NCBI GenBank assembly: GCA_031273455.1
Contig: JAISRZ010000065.1
Location: forward strand, 1-46,906
DNA length: 46,906 bases
Origin: Deltaproteobacteria bacterium
Lineage (GTDB): Bacteria; Desulfobacterota; Desulfarculia; Adiutricales; Adiutricaceae
Direction: 5' to 3'
The translations under genes and the position numbers were made by a program. Below the pieces are notes generated by a model. That model had not been told where the DNA came from. It made no database searches and saw only the letters and a program-made list of their open reading frames with translations. Positions 10,377 to 20,959 of this stretch are shown here, piece after piece. Numbering within the stretch: position 1 is the stretch's first letter; each line of letters begins with the position of its first letter.

Positions 10377-10559
10377 TTATTCGGATTTGGGTTGATCGTC
10401 CTCAGGCGGGTTTTTCCGGTCATCCTCTTTAAACGAGGACCGGAAGTTGGCCAAACCCTTACCTAAATAGCGACCCAAGTCGGGCAAACGGCGTCCGCCG
10501 AAGATAACGGCCACCAGGATCACGATGATGATGATTTCCCAGGTTCCCAAGCGTCCCAT
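10377..10559 (-). CDS. tatA: Sec-independent translocase subunit TatA
   Basis: A 60-residue protein with the TatA/E layout. A short periplasmic N-terminus (MGRLGTWE) is followed by one membrane helix (IIIIVILVAVIFGG) and the FGG-RRLPDLG hinge. Then come an amphipathic helix (RYLGKGLANFRSSFKE) and an acidic tail. AAAGGAAAC lies upstream of the ATG. TatA polymerises with TatC to move folded proteins across the inner membrane. It is at the short end of the family length. The tatC gene is not in the window. Confidence 0.93.
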   Translation of the reverse strand: MGRLGTWEIIIIVILVAVIFGGRRLPDLGRYLGKGLANFRSSFKEDDRKNPPEDDQPKSE

Positions 10560-10723
10560 GGCTATGTTTCCTTTTGGCCTCTATGGTCGGGGTGGACCGG
10601 TCAGGCGGGCGAAAATGGCTTTTGGCGGTTTTAGGCTTTGATTATAACAAAAAAAGAGCTTAAGGAAAGGTTATTTTCCCCGACCAAGCTAGGGCCAGAG
10701 GTTTTTTAGGGGGCCAGAAAGCT

Positions 10724-10757
10724 AAAAAGGGCCGGAGCTAGCGCTCCAGCCCTTTTA
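10724..10757 (-). terminator. rho-independent terminator after rpoZ
   Basis: On the minus strand, arms AAAGGGCTGGAGC and GCTCCGGCCCTTT (one G-T pair) enclose a 4-base loop and run into TTTT. It sits 30 bases after the rpoZ stop and separates rpoZ from tatA. Confidence 0.85.
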
Positions 10758-10786
10758 GCGGCTTAAAAAAGTTGGGGGAAAACGGT

Positions 10787-11050
10787 TTAGTCTTCCATGA
10801 GGTCTTCGTCAATGATCTCGATGGTGTCCTCGGCCTCATCGCTGGCCGTGGGCTCGTAATCCTTGACGTTTTGATGGGTGATGAGCCCCTCGGCGATTTC
10901 CCTTAAGGACAGGACCACTTCCTTGTTTTTCCGCTCGGAAAGGGGTTTAGCCCCTTTTTTTAGCTGCCGGGCCCTTTCCGCGGCCAAGTGAACCAGGACG
11001 AACCTGTTCTCCACCATCTGGAGGCAATCTTCCACCGTGACTCTAGCCAT
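10787..11050 (-). CDS. rpoZ: RNA polymerase omega subunit
   Basis: An 87-residue protein with the family's N-terminal pattern: [20 protein letters not shown], then [15 protein letters not shown] and the helical [15 protein letters not shown]. The tail is strongly acidic ([17 protein letters not shown]), as often in proteobacterial omega. AGGAG lies 6 bases before the ATG at 11050. Omega helps fold and assemble the beta-prime subunit. It is separately transcribed, ending at the hairpin near 10740. Confidence 0.95.
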   Translation of the reverse strand: MARVTVEDCLQMVENRFVLVHLAAERARQLKKGAKPLSERKNKEVVLSLREIAEGLITHQNVKDYEPTASDEAEDTIEIIDEDLMED

Positions 11051-11159
11051 TTAAACTCCTAAAAAAACCGCCCGGCTAAGGGGGCGAGCTTTCTAATGGG
11101 GGTAAACTAAAAAGGCGAAAACCGTTAGGCTGGGCTTAGTTAAAAGCTTAGGTTAAGGC

Positions 11160-11435
11160 CTAGCTATTGACCAGGTCCTTTAAGGCCTTGGCGCACCTAA
11201 ACCTGACAGTGTTGGTGGCTGGGATATTGATGACTTCCTTGGTCCGGGGGTTAACCCCCGAGCGGGCCGCGCGGCTGACCACGGTAAAGGTGCCTAGACC
11301 CGAGAGGGTCATGGTCCCAGCGTCGTGGATCTCGCTGGCTAAGCTCTCAATCAAACTGTTGAGGGCTCGGGATGATTGGGCCTGGGTAAGTTTAGCTTCC
11401 GTAGCTATCTTAGCCACAAGTTCGGCTTTGGTCAT
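11160..11435 (-). CDS. HU-type nucleoid DNA-binding protein
   Basis: A 91-residue HU/IHF protein. It opens MTKAELVAKIATEAKLTQ, has the dimer core and GLGTFTVVSRAARSGVNPRT leading into the DNA-intercalating arm with the conserved RxGxNPxT and IP(A), and ends KALKDLVN. AAGGAAGGAA precedes the ATG at 11435. As a dimer it bends and compacts DNA. The arm motif and the lack of IHF-specific residues favour HU over IHF. Confidence 0.93.
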   Translation of the reverse strand: MTKAELVAKIATEAKLTQAQSSRALNSLIESLASEIHDAGTMTLSGLGTFTVVSRAARSGVNPRTKEVINIPATNTVRFRCAKALKDLVNS

Positions 11436-12391
11436 GAAATTCCTTCCTTGTAATATTATCCGCTCCTAAAGCTAACCACGGCTAAAGGGGACTGGCTTTT
11501 TCGTCATTAAATTAGAATTAAGAAAAAGAGATAAAATGTAGCTTAAAATTAAACAATATAAAACTTCTGTTTCGCTTGGTCTATCCAGACTCGGAAAAAA
11601 AACAAGACTATCATGAAGTTAAGAAAAATAAAAGACCAAACGCGAAAATCTGGGGATCGAGTCGCGGGGCTAACTTAATGGAAAGTGGCGGTCAACTTAT
11701 TTAAATTCCCCTTTCTGGCCGTTAGCCGCCAAAAACCCTAGAGCCCGGTTTGACAAAAAACTATCATGCCTTTTTCCCCGGGCTGGGTCAAGGTTACCTA
11801 AAAGCTTAGGAAATTTAAAGCTGTTTTTAAGACTCTTTAACTCTTCCTTAGAACCTAAGGGGCGGCTGGGGGGCCGTCAGGCTAGGGCTTAGCCCCCAAA
11901 AACGAGCCTAAATGGGCCTCTAGGCCAAAAACTTCAGAGGCCATATAAAACCCTAGGCTTTCGGGGGCCAAGGGCTCTAAAGGGGTTTTAAGGGGTCTAA
12001 TAGGGCCAAGGTTTTTTTTCCGCTTTTTTTTCGGGAGGGCCTTTTCTTGGGGGATTATCGGTCTTACCTTTACTTTTTCGGCCCGAAAAACTGGGCCTTA
12101 TAAGCCCAGACCGTAAATTTAAGGCCGTCTCTTTTTATCTAGGTTCTTATTAAGATAAAAGCGCTTAATAGATATATTATTGTTCTAATTAAGGTTAATA
12201 ATCGCTTTTTTTAGGGGAAGACCTTAAAGGCCAAAATTAAGGTTTAACTCTGGGTTAAAGGCCCTTTGACCTGTATTAGCCCATAATTTTGGGCTAATAC
12301 GGGCCTTACGGGTGTCATATCCGCCAGGATCTGTTAATATAGCCGCCAGGCCGGCGGGCTGAAAACTATATTTCGAGGTTTTTTTCTTTCC
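11436..12391. other. divergent spacer between HU gene and lon
   Basis: About 950 bases with no gene. It must carry the HU promoter (minus strand) and the lon promoter (plus strand). A minus-strand TTGACC and CATGAT pair, 17 bases apart, is present near 11765-11795 but is weak. The T-rich and palindromic parts near 12130-12300 precede lon. Confidence 0.4.
12273..12300. promoter_or_regulatory. perfect 11-bp inverted repeat upstream of lon
   Basis: Arms GTATTAGCCCA and TGGGCTAATAC are perfect inverses separated by 6 bases, about 90 bases before the lon start. No T-run follows, so it does not look like a terminator. It is not the CIRCE sequence. It could be an operator of a stress regulator controlling lon; this is inference from position and symmetry only. 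Confidence 0.4.
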
Positions 12392-14824
12392 ATGGTCGCT
12401 TATCGCAATGAGCCCAAAATCGCTAACGAACTGCCCTTGCTAGCGGTCCGGGACGTGGTCATATTCACCAACATGATTCTGCCGTTATATATCGGTCGGG
12501 ACATCTCCATGGCCGCGGTGGAAGCGGCCATGAGTGGCTCAAAACAGCTGATTATCGTGGCCCAAAAGGTCTTACAGCAGGAGGACCCTCGCCCTGAGGA
12601 TCTGTACTCGGTCGGCTCGGTGGCCCAGATTCTGCGCCAAGCCCGGCTCCCCGATGGGCGGCTGAAGATCTTGGTCCAAGGCCTGGCCAAAGCCAGGATC
12701 GAGGAGGTCACGGGCCAGACGCCTTACCTGAAGGCCAGGTTAGAGGTCATTGAGGAGCCCCCGGCCCCGCCGGAGTCGGTTAAGCTAGAGGCTCTAAAAC
12801 GGAACGTGCGGGAAAAAAGCCAGAAGATCATGTCCTTAAGGGATGTCTTAACCGATGAGGTGGTCAGCCTTTTGGAAAACTTGGAGGATCCCGGGGGGCT
12901 AGCCGATCTGGTCATCTCCAACCTGCAGGTGAAGGTCTTTGAGGCCCAGACCGTTTTGGAGACCATTGACCCCACTGAGCGGCTCACCATGGTTAACGAC
13001 ATCTTAAGCCAAGAGCTTAAGGTGACCATGATGCAGGCCAAGCTCGACTCCGAGACCCGCGAGGAGATGGATCGGTCCCAAAGGGAGTTTTACCTAAGGG
13101 AGCAGATGCGGGCCATCAAAAAGGAGCTGGGCGACGATGGGGGCCGGGACGATGAGACCTTGGAGTACCGGACCCGCCTGAAAAACGCTCGCTTGCCCCG
13201 GCAAGTGGCCAGCGAGGGGGCCAAACAGCTCTCCCGCTTGGAGGCCATGCACCCGGACGCGGCTGAGGCGGCCATTATCCGCTCCTACTTGGATTGGATC
13301 TTGGAATTGCCCTGGTCCAGCGCCACTAGAGACCGCTTGGATCTTTTAGAGGCCAAAAAGGTCTTGGACGCGGACCATTACAACCTCAAAAAAGTCAAAG
13401 ACCGGATCTTAGAGTACTTGGCGGTCATGAAGCTGAACCGCCGACAAAAGGGCCCGATCATTTGCTTTTTAGGCCCTCCAGGCGTGGGGAAAACCAGTTT
13501 GGGCCAATCCATCGCCAAAGCCATGGGCCGGAAGTTTGTCCGCTTTTCCTTAGGCGGCTTAAAGGACGAGGCCGAGATCCGGGGCCATCGCCGGACGTAC
13601 ATCGGGGCTTTGCCCGGGCGGATTATCCAGGGCCTAAAGACCGCGGGCTCCAATAACCCGGTCTTCATGCTGGACGAGGTGGACAAGATCGGCTCGGACT
13701 TTCGGGGGGATCCGGCCTCGGCTCTTTTGGAGGTCTTAGACCCCGAGCAGAACGCCAACTTTTCCGATCACTACCTGAACCTCCCCTTTGATCTGTCCAA
13801 CGTCATGTTTATCACCACGGCCAACTTTTTGGACTCCATCCCCCAAGCCTTGGAGGATCGGATGGAGGTCATTGAGCTTTCCGGGTACACCGCCGAGGAA
13901 AAGGTCTCCATCGCCAAAAAGCATTTGTTGCCCCGCCTCATTCGGGACCATGGCTTAAAAACCGAGTTATTGACCGTGCAAGACTCGGCCATTAGCCAGG
14001 TCATTAGCGGCTACACCCAGGAGGCTGGTTTGCGGGGTTTGGACCGGAAGCTCGCGGCCATCTGCCGGAAAGTGGCCCGGAAAGTGGCTGAAGGCCATGA
14101 GCGAGCCTATCGGGTGACCAAAGCCCTGGTGCCCCGTTTTTTGGGCCCACCCGAGGTCTTGCCCGAGCCCGAGCGCGAGGAGGGTCAATCTGGGGTGGTC
14201 ACTGGTCTGGCCTGGACGGAAAGCGGCGGGGAGATCATGTACATTGAGGTCCGGACCATGCTGGGCAAGGGCAACTTGTCTTTAACCGGCCAACTGGGCG
14301 AAGTCATGCGGGAAAGCGCCCAAACGGTCTTGGCCTACATCCGGGGCCACGCCTTGGAGCTAGGTTTGGCCCGGGACTTTTTTGAGAACCAGGATATCCA
14401 TATCCACGTGCCCGCTGGGGCGGTGCCCAAAGAGGGCCCCTCCGCTGGGGTGGCTCTCATGACGGCGGTCATCTCGGCCCTTTTGGATAAACCGGCCCCT
14501 AAGAACATGGCCATGACCGGGGAAATCACCCTCCGGGGACAGGTCATGGCCATTGGGGGTTTAAAGGAAAAGTCGCTGGCCGCTTTACGGGCCGGGATAA
14601 AGCGGATCGTTATCCCCAAGCAGAACAATAAGGATCTAGTGGATCTGCCGCCCACTTTAACGAAGAAAGTGGAGTTTATCCAGGTGAATAGCGTTAAAGA
14701 GCTTTTAACCGTGGTCTTTCCGGATTTTCGGTTTTTTAAAATGGTGGAAATGAACGCGCCCGTTAGACGGCGGCGCAAACCCTTTAAGCGCCATCGCTCG
14801 GCCCCGGCCCAAGTCCCCTCATGA
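12392..14824 (+). CDS. lon: ATP-dependent Lon protease
   Basis: An 810-residue cytoplasmic quality-control protease. The LON substrate-binding domain covers residues 1-205 (ELPLLAVRDVVIFTNMILPL) and is followed by a helical linker. The AAA+ module has Walker A GPPGVGKTS near residue 360 and Walker B VFMLDEVDKIG near 425. The C-terminal S16 protease domain has the catalytic Ser in PKEGPSAGVAL (about 682) and the catalytic Lys in GGLKEKSLAA (about 727). The length is that of bacterial LonA. The tail is basic. The next gene starts inside the stop codon region (ATGA), so the two are co-translated. Confidence 0.98.
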   Translation: MVAYRNEPKIANELPLLAVRDVVIFTNMILPLYIGRDISMAAVEAAMSGSKQLIIVAQKVLQQEDPRPEDLYSVGSVAQILRQARLPDGRLKILVQGLAKARIEEVTGQTPYLKARLEVIEEPPAPPESVKLEALKRNVREKSQKIMSLRDVLTDEVVSLLENLEDPGGLADLVISNLQVKVFEAQTVLETIDPTERLTMVNDILSQELKVTMMQAKLDSETREEMDRSQREFYLREQMRAIKKELGDDGGRDDETLEYRTRLKNARLPRQVASEGAKQLSRLEAMHPDAAEAAIIRSYLDWILELPWSSATRDRLDLLEAKKVLDADHYNLKKVKDRILEYLAVMKLNRRQKGPIICFLGPPGVGKTSLGQSIAKAMGRKFVRFSLGGLKDEAEIRGHRRTYIGALPGRIIQGLKTAGSNNPVFMLDEVDKIGSDFRGDPASALLEVLDPEQNANFSDHYLNLPFDLSNVMFITTANFLDSIPQALEDRMEVIELSGYTAEEKVSIAKKHLLPRLIRDHGLKTELLTVQDSAISQVISGYTQEAGLRGLDRKLAAICRKVARKVAEGHERAYRVTKALVPRFLGPPEVLPEPEREEGQSGVVTGLAWTESGGEIMYIEVRTMLGKGNLSLTGQLGEVMRESAQTVLAYIRGHALELGLARDFFENQDIHIHVPAGAVPKEGPSAGVALMTAVISALLDKPAPKNMAMTGEITLRGQVMAIGGLKEKSLAALRAGIKRIVIPKQNNKDLVDLPPTLTKKVEFIQVNSVKELLTVVFPDFRFFKMVEMNAPVRRRRKPFKRHRSAPAQVPS

Positions 14825-15789
14825 ACAAAGAGCGCCACCGGCCTTGTCGCTTGTGCGGCCATAAATGCTTAGCTGACCGGACCGCCGGTCAGGTTGGGCG
14901 CTGTGGGGCCGGTCAGACCATTGGTTTGGCCCAAACCTTACTCCACCACGGGGAAGAGCCGCCCATCTCCGGTCGGCCCCCCGGGGGCTCGGGGACCATC
15001 TTCTTCACTAGTTGCAATTTAGCTTGCGCTTTTTGCCAGAACTGGCAGATCTCCCAAACGCCTAAGGTGGGGGTCCAGATTGAGCCCCAGGATCTAGCCA
15101 AGATCATGCTCCAACTGGAGGACTCCGGGGCTTATAACATTAACCTCGTCTCCCCGACGCCCTACGTGGCCCAAATCGCCAAAGCCTTAGAGTTGGCCAA
15201 AAACCAAGGTTTAACCGTCCCCATTGTCTACAACACCGGCGGTTACGACTCCTTAAGGGCTTTAGCCATTATGGAGGGGTTAGTCGATATCTATCTGCCT
15301 GACGTGAAGATCGCCCAAGACCCGAACTTAAACCTTGGCGACCCGGATCCCGTGGCCATGCGCCTTTTTGGGGCTGGCGATTACCCGTATGTTAACCAAT
15401 TGGCCCTAAAGGAGATGCTCCGGCAAACTGGCCATTTGGTTATTAATAAGTCCGGTTTGGCCACCAAAGGGCTTTTACCGCGCCACTTGGTTTTGCCGGA
15501 CAATCTGGCCCGCACGGATTTGGTCCTCCAGTGGATCGCCGAGAATTTAGGCCAAGGCGTTTACTTAAGCTTAATGGCCCAATACCACCCCAACCACCTT
15601 TTAAAACATGGCGATCCCCAAGAGTTTCGGAGTTTTCCTGGGTTAACCCGGCCACTTAGCGTCCGGGAGTACGAGATCGCCATGAACCTCGCTTGGGAAC
15701 TAAAGTTGGAGAACGCCTTCGTCCAAGACTTAGAGTCGGCCGTCCGGCTGGTCCCGGATTTCCAAAAGCCCGAGGTCTTTGATAATTAG
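14821..15789 (+). CDS. PflX-type radical SAM protein
   Basis: A 322-residue radical SAM enzyme, overlapping lon by 4 bases. The cluster motif CNLACAFCQNW gives Cys 66, 70 and 73. An N-terminal Cys-rich segment (CRLCGHKC, then GRCGAG) precedes it, as in proteins labelled putative pyruvate-formate-lyase activating enzyme (PflX family). SAM-binding parts are recognisable, including NLVSPTPYV, YNTGGYDS and DIYLPDVK. The true substrate of this family is not settled, and no glycyl-radical enzyme gene is adjacent. The family is confident; the activity is not. Confidence 0.85.
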   Translation: MNKERHRPCRLCGHKCLADRTAGQVGRCGAGQTIGLAQTLLHHGEEPPISGRPPGGSGTIFFTSCNLACAFCQNWQISQTPKVGVQIEPQDLAKIMLQLEDSGAYNINLVSPTPYVAQIAKALELAKNQGLTVPIVYNTGGYDSLRALAIMEGLVDIYLPDVKIAQDPNLNLGDPDPVAMRLFGAGDYPYVNQLALKEMLRQTGHLVINKSGLATKGLLPRHLVLPDNLARTDLVLQWIAENLGQGVYLSLMAQYHPNHLLKHGDPQEFRSFPGLTRPLSVREYEIAMNLAWELKLENAFVQDLESAVRLVPDFQKPEVFDN

Positions 15790-17243
<1,454 letters not shown>

Positions 17244-17255
17244 GGGAGGGAAGGC

Positions 17256-17579
17256 GTGGAATTGATTAGAGCCATAGTGCGGCCAGAGAAGATGACCGCG
17301 GTCATAACTGAGCTATTAAACGCCGGTTACCCGGGGTTAACCAAGATCGACGTTTACGGTCGCGGGAAGCAGAAAGGCATTGTCCTAAACGACGTCCACT
17401 ACGATGAGCTACCCAAACAGATGCTCTTAATCGTGGCCGCCGATGAGGACCGGGAGGACATTGTCAACATCATCATGCGGACGGCCCGCACCGGGGAAGG
17501 CCATTTTGGCGACGGGCGGATCTTTGTCTCCAAGGTGGACGCGGCCTACACCATTAGCTCGGGTAAAAAGGGGCTGTAA
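17256..17579 (+). CDS. nifI1: nitrogenase PII-like regulator NifI1
   Basis: A 107-residue GlnB/PII-family protein with a GTG start at 17256, preceded by GGGAGGGAAGG. It opens MELIRAIVRPEKMTAVITEL. Its T-loop region is GLTKIDVYGRGKQKG, and the C-terminus has the nucleotide-binding GEGHFGDGRIFV pattern. In methanogens, NifI1 and NifI2 bind NifDK directly and switch nitrogenase off when ammonium appears; 2-oxoglutarate and ATP reverse this. Its position between nifH and nifD is diagnostic of this subfamily. It ends one base before nifI2. Confidence 0.95.
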   Translation: MELIRAIVRPEKMTAVITELLNAGYPGLTKIDVYGRGKQKGIVLNDVHYDELPKQMLLIVAADEDREDIVNIIMRTARTGEGHFGDGRIFVSKVDAAYTISSGKKGL

Positions 17580-17957
17580 ATGAAGGAGATTTTGGCCATA
17601 GTGCGCACCAGTCGGGTGGGGCCCACCAAAAACGCCCTGGCCGCGGCCGGGTTCCCCGGGTTTACCTGCATCCCCTGTTTGGGGCGCGGGAAAAAGCTGG
17701 TGGACCCTGGGGTCTTAAAGCTCATCATGGAAAGTGGGGAGCTACCTTTGACCGCCGCCGGGGAGTCCATGACCGAGGCCAGCCGCCTTATTCCGAAAAG
17801 GCTGTTCATTATCGCGGTGGAGGACGAGCGGATTAACGACGCGGTGGACGTGATAGTGGCCGTGAACTCCACCGGTCACCCAGGCGATGGGCGGATCTTC
17901 GTTCTGCCCTTAGAGGAAACCTACAGCGTCCGGCTGGGTCAGAAAGTCGAAGTTTAG
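17580..17957 (+). CDS. nifI2: nitrogenase PII-like regulator NifI2
   Basis: A 125-residue PII-family partner of NifI1, its ATG directly abutting the nifI1 stop. It opens MKEILAIVRTSRVGPTKNAL. It has the extended T-loop insert found in NifI2 (around residues 35-75) and ends in HPGDGRIFVLPLEETYSVRLG. It should form a hetero-oligomer with NifI1 for post-translational control of nitrogenase. Confidence 0.94.
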   Translation: MKEILAIVRTSRVGPTKNALAAAGFPGFTCIPCLGRGKKLVDPGVLKLIMESGELPLTAAGESMTEASRLIPKRLFIIAVEDERINDAVDVIVAVNSTGHPGDGRIFVLPLEETYSVRLGQKVEV

Positions 17958-17965
17958 AGGTAACG

Positions 17966-19528
17966 ATGGATTTCAAATCAGCCGTTCTGGGCCGTTACAA
18001 CGCCCGGATATATAAAAGCCGCAAAGACCACATCGTTGAGGTCAAGGACGGGGTTGAGCAAAAGATCGCCGCCAACACGAGGGCCGTCCCGGGGATCATG
18101 ACCAACCGGGGTTGTTGCTACGCGGGTTGCAAAGGCGTGGTGGTCGGGCCCTTAAAGGACACTTGCGTCATCACCCACGGGCCCATTGGCTGCGGGTTTT
18201 ACTCCTGGGGCACCCGCCGGAACAAAGCTCGGCCCGACAGCGACGGGAACAACTACATCCAATACTGTTTTTCCACGGACATGCAGGAAGCCGATATCGT
18301 CTTTGGCGGGGAAAAAAAGCTGAAAAGGGCCATTGACGAGGTCATGGCCATTTTTAAACCCAAAAGGATCATGATCTGCTCGACCTGCCCAGTGGGTTTA
18401 ATTGGCGATGACATCCACGCCGTGGCCAGCCAAGTTGAAAAAGACTATGGCGTAACTTGCGTGGCCTTTTCTTGCGAAGGTTACAAAGGGGTCAGCCAAA
18501 GCGCCGGTCACCATATCGCCAATAACGGCCTCATGAAAAAGATCATTGGGACCGATGACTCGGGGACCATAACCGGCCATACGGTCAACCTTTTAGGCGA
18601 GTACAACATCGGCGGCGATGGTTGGGAGACGGAAAGGCTCTTACGGAAGATCGGCTACAACGTGGTGGCCGTTTTCACCGGCGATGGGTCAGTGGCCGAT
18701 ATCGCCCGGTCCCATCGGGCCGACATCAATCTAGTGCAGTGCCATAGGTCCATTAACTACGTGGCCGAGATGATGAAGACGGCCTTTGGGACCAACTGGC
18801 TAAAGGTCAACTTCATTGGGCTAAAGGCCATCGCAAAGTCGCTTCGGGATCTAGCCGTCTTTTTTGGCGATAGCCAGCTTGTTGAGCGGACGGAAATGGT
18901 TATCGCCGAGGAAGTGGCCGCGGTCGAGCCTGAGATGACCGCTTTAAAAGCCCGCTTAAATGGCCGGAAAGCCGCCATCTTTGTCGGGGGTAGCCGGTCC
19001 CACCATTACCAAGAGCTGCTCTTGGATTACGGGGTGGAAACGGTCTTGGCCGGTTACGAGTTTGGCCACCGGGACGATTACGAGGGTCGGGAGGTTATCC
19101 CGGACATTAAAGAGGACGCCGACTCCAAAAATATTGAGAACCTTGTGGTCGAGCCAGACCGGCGATACCGGGCCTTTTTAAGCCCAGAAAGGTTCCAGGA
19201 GTTAAAGGAGACCATTGGCTTAGAGGAGTACGCCGGGCTCATTCGGGCCATGGGCGATGGGTCTTGGGTGGTGGACGATCTAAACCACTTTGAGACCGAG
19301 GAGATGATTAAGGTCTTAAAGCCGGACGTTTTCTTTTCCGGCATTAAGGATAAGTTCGTGGTCCAAAAAGCCGGCGTTCTTTGCCGTCAGTTGCACAGTT
19401 ACGATTACTCTGGCCCCTACGCTGGCTACTCCGGGGCTTTAAACTTTGGCCGGGATCTGACCATGGGCCTTTTCGCCCCGGCCTGGAAAATGATTGATCC
19501 GCCCTGGCGGGAGGCTACCCATGCTTGA
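17966..19528 (+). CDS. nifD: nitrogenase MoFe protein alpha chain
   Basis: A 520-residue alpha subunit. P-cluster ligands lie in NRGCCYAGCKG (about Cys 51), HGPIGCGFYSW (about 77) and STCPVGLIGDD (about 140). The FeMo-cofactor Cys is in LVQCHRSINYVAEMM (about 260) and the cofactor His in QLHSYDYSGPYAGYSG near the C-terminus. The block from about residue 385 to 445 is the extra segment known from Clostridium pasteurianum NifD, and VGGSRSHHYQELLLDYGVET also reads as that type. The Mo form is favoured over Vnf/Anf because no delta-subunit gene is present. It overlaps nifK by 8 bases. Confidence 0.98.
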   Translation: MDFKSAVLGRYNARIYKSRKDHIVEVKDGVEQKIAANTRAVPGIMTNRGCCYAGCKGVVVGPLKDTCVITHGPIGCGFYSWGTRRNKARPDSDGNNYIQYCFSTDMQEADIVFGGEKKLKRAIDEVMAIFKPKRIMICSTCPVGLIGDDIHAVASQVEKDYGVTCVAFSCEGYKGVSQSAGHHIANNGLMKKIIGTDDSGTITGHTVNLLGEYNIGGDGWETERLLRKIGYNVVAVFTGDGSVADIARSHRADINLVQCHRSINYVAEMMKTAFGTNWLKVNFIGLKAIAKSLRDLAVFFGDSQLVERTEMVIAEEVAAVEPEMTALKARLNGRKAAIFVGGSRSHHYQELLLDYGVETVLAGYEFGHRDDYEGREVIPDIKEDADSKNIENLVVEPDRRYRAFLSPERFQELKETIGLEEYAGLIRAMGDGSWVVDDLNHFETEEMIKVLKPDVFFSGIKDKFVVQKAGVLCRQLHSYDYSGPYAGYSGALNFGRDLTMGLFAPAWKMIDPPWREATHA

Positions 19529-20885
19529 TCAAACCCCCAAAGAAATCGCCGTTCGTACGGGGATATGCGTTAACCCCTTAAAAACCTGCCAACCGGTGGG
19601 GGCCTTGTACGCGGCTTTAGGCGTCCAAAAGTGTCTCCCCCACAGCCATGGCAGTCAAGGCTGCGTCTCCTATCATCGGACCTTTTTGACGCGCCATTTT
19701 AAAGAGCCCGCCGTGGCCTCGTCCAGTTCCTTCACTGAAGGGGCCTCGGTCTTTGGGGGTGGGGCTAACCTGAAGCAATCGGTCAAAAACATCTTTGACG
19801 TTTACGATCCGGACGTCATCGCCGTCCACACCACCTGTTTGTCCGAAACCATTGGCGATGATCTGAACGCCTTTATCCAAGAGCTGGATATCCCGGACGG
19901 CAAACTGGTGGTCCATTGCAACACCCCGAGTTACGTGGGCTCGCACGTGACCGGCTTTGGGCAGATGGTGGCTGGGTTTATTAAGTACTTGGCCCAAAAG
20001 TCCGAGCCCGTCAATAAGATCGGGGTTTTTCCGGGGTTTGTTAACCCCGGGGACATCCGAGAGCTTAAGCGTTTATTTGGTTTAATGGGGGTTACGGCCA
20101 CCATTTTACCGGACACAAGCGAGTCCCTAGATAACCCTATGACCGGAACGTACCAGATGTTTCCCGAGGGCGGGACCTCCATCGAGGAAATCCGGTCGCT
20201 CGGGAGCGTTAAAAGGGCCTTGGCCTTAGGGCCGGTGGCCTCCAAAGAGCCGGCCTTGGTCTTAAAAAGTAAGTGCGGGGTGGAAACGGATCTGATGGTT
20301 CTTCCCATGGGTTTAGCCCGGGTGGACGCCTTTATCATGAAGCTAAAAGAGATCTCCGGGGCCCCGGTCCCCCAAGAGCTGGAGCTTGAGCGCGGGCGGC
20401 TATTGGATCTTATGCTCGACGCCAACCAGTACTTTCACCAGAAAAAGGTGGCCATCTTTGGCGACCCGGACACGGTGACCGGTTTAACCGCCATGGCCTT
20501 GGAACTGGGGTTAGCCCCTAAATACGTGGCCACCGGAACCCCGGGCGAAGCCTTTGTGACCGAGGTCAATGGGTTACTGGATCAGTATGAGGCGAAAAAC
20601 GGGACCCGAGTAAAAGCTTCGGCTGACCTTTTTGAGCTCCACCAGTGGATTAAAAACGAGCCCGTGGATTTACTTTTAGGCACCTCGTACGGGAAGCAAA
20701 TCGCCAAAGCCGAGGATATCCCCTTGGTGCGGGCTGGGTTTCCCATCCTCGACCGCTATGGTCACGCCCACCATCCGCTCATTGGTTACGCCGGGACCCG
20801 CCGGTTAGCCGAGCTCATCTTAGGGGCCCTAATGGACCGCTACGATCGGGATTGCGCGGATGAGGACTTGGACGTGGTCATGTAG
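19521..20885 (+). CDS. nifK: nitrogenase MoFe protein beta chain
   Basis: A 454-residue beta subunit, starting at the ATG at 19521 inside the nifD end. GGGAGG stands 5 bases before it, better than the upstream alternative at 19494. P-cluster ligands lie in ICVNPLKTCQPVGALYA, GSQGCVSYHRTF and TTCLSETIGDDL; SSSSFTEGASVFGGGANL is the conserved Ser region. It lacks the long N-terminal extension of the Azotobacter type and is close in size to the clostridial protein. It forms the alpha2beta2 tetramer with NifD. Confidence 0.97.
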   Translation: MLDQTPKEIAVRTGICVNPLKTCQPVGALYAALGVQKCLPHSHGSQGCVSYHRTFLTRHFKEPAVASSSSFTEGASVFGGGANLKQSVKNIFDVYDPDVIAVHTTCLSETIGDDLNAFIQELDIPDGKLVVHCNTPSYVGSHVTGFGQMVAGFIKYLAQKSEPVNKIGVFPGFVNPGDIRELKRLFGLMGVTATILPDTSESLDNPMTGTYQMFPEGGTSIEEIRSLGSVKRALALGPVASKEPALVLKSKCGVETDLMVLPMGLARVDAFIMKLKEISGAPVPQELELERGRLLDLMLDANQYFHQKKVAIFGDPDTVTGLTAMALELGLAPKYVATGTPGEAFVTEVNGLLDQYEAKNGTRVKASADLFELHQWIKNEPVDLLLGTSYGKQIAKAEDIPLVRAGFPILDRYGHAHHPLIGYAGTRRLAELILGALMDRYDRDCADEDLDVVM

Positions 20886-20922
20886 GTTTTTCCCCAAAAA
20901 TAACTTTTTGGTTTAACCATAG

Positions 20923-20946
20923 GGTTTTCGGGGCGACCCGAAAACC
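20923..20946 (+). promoter_or_regulatory. stable GNRA hairpin between nifK and nifE
   Basis: Arms GGTTTTCGGG and CCCGAAAACC pair perfectly around the GNRA tetraloop GCGA. No T-run follows. It ends 5 bases before the nifE Shine-Dalgarno (AAGGAT). It is more likely an mRNA-stabilising or processing element that lowers nifE relative to nifHDK than a full terminator. Confidence 0.55.
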
Positions 20947-20959
20947 AATAAGGATTATT

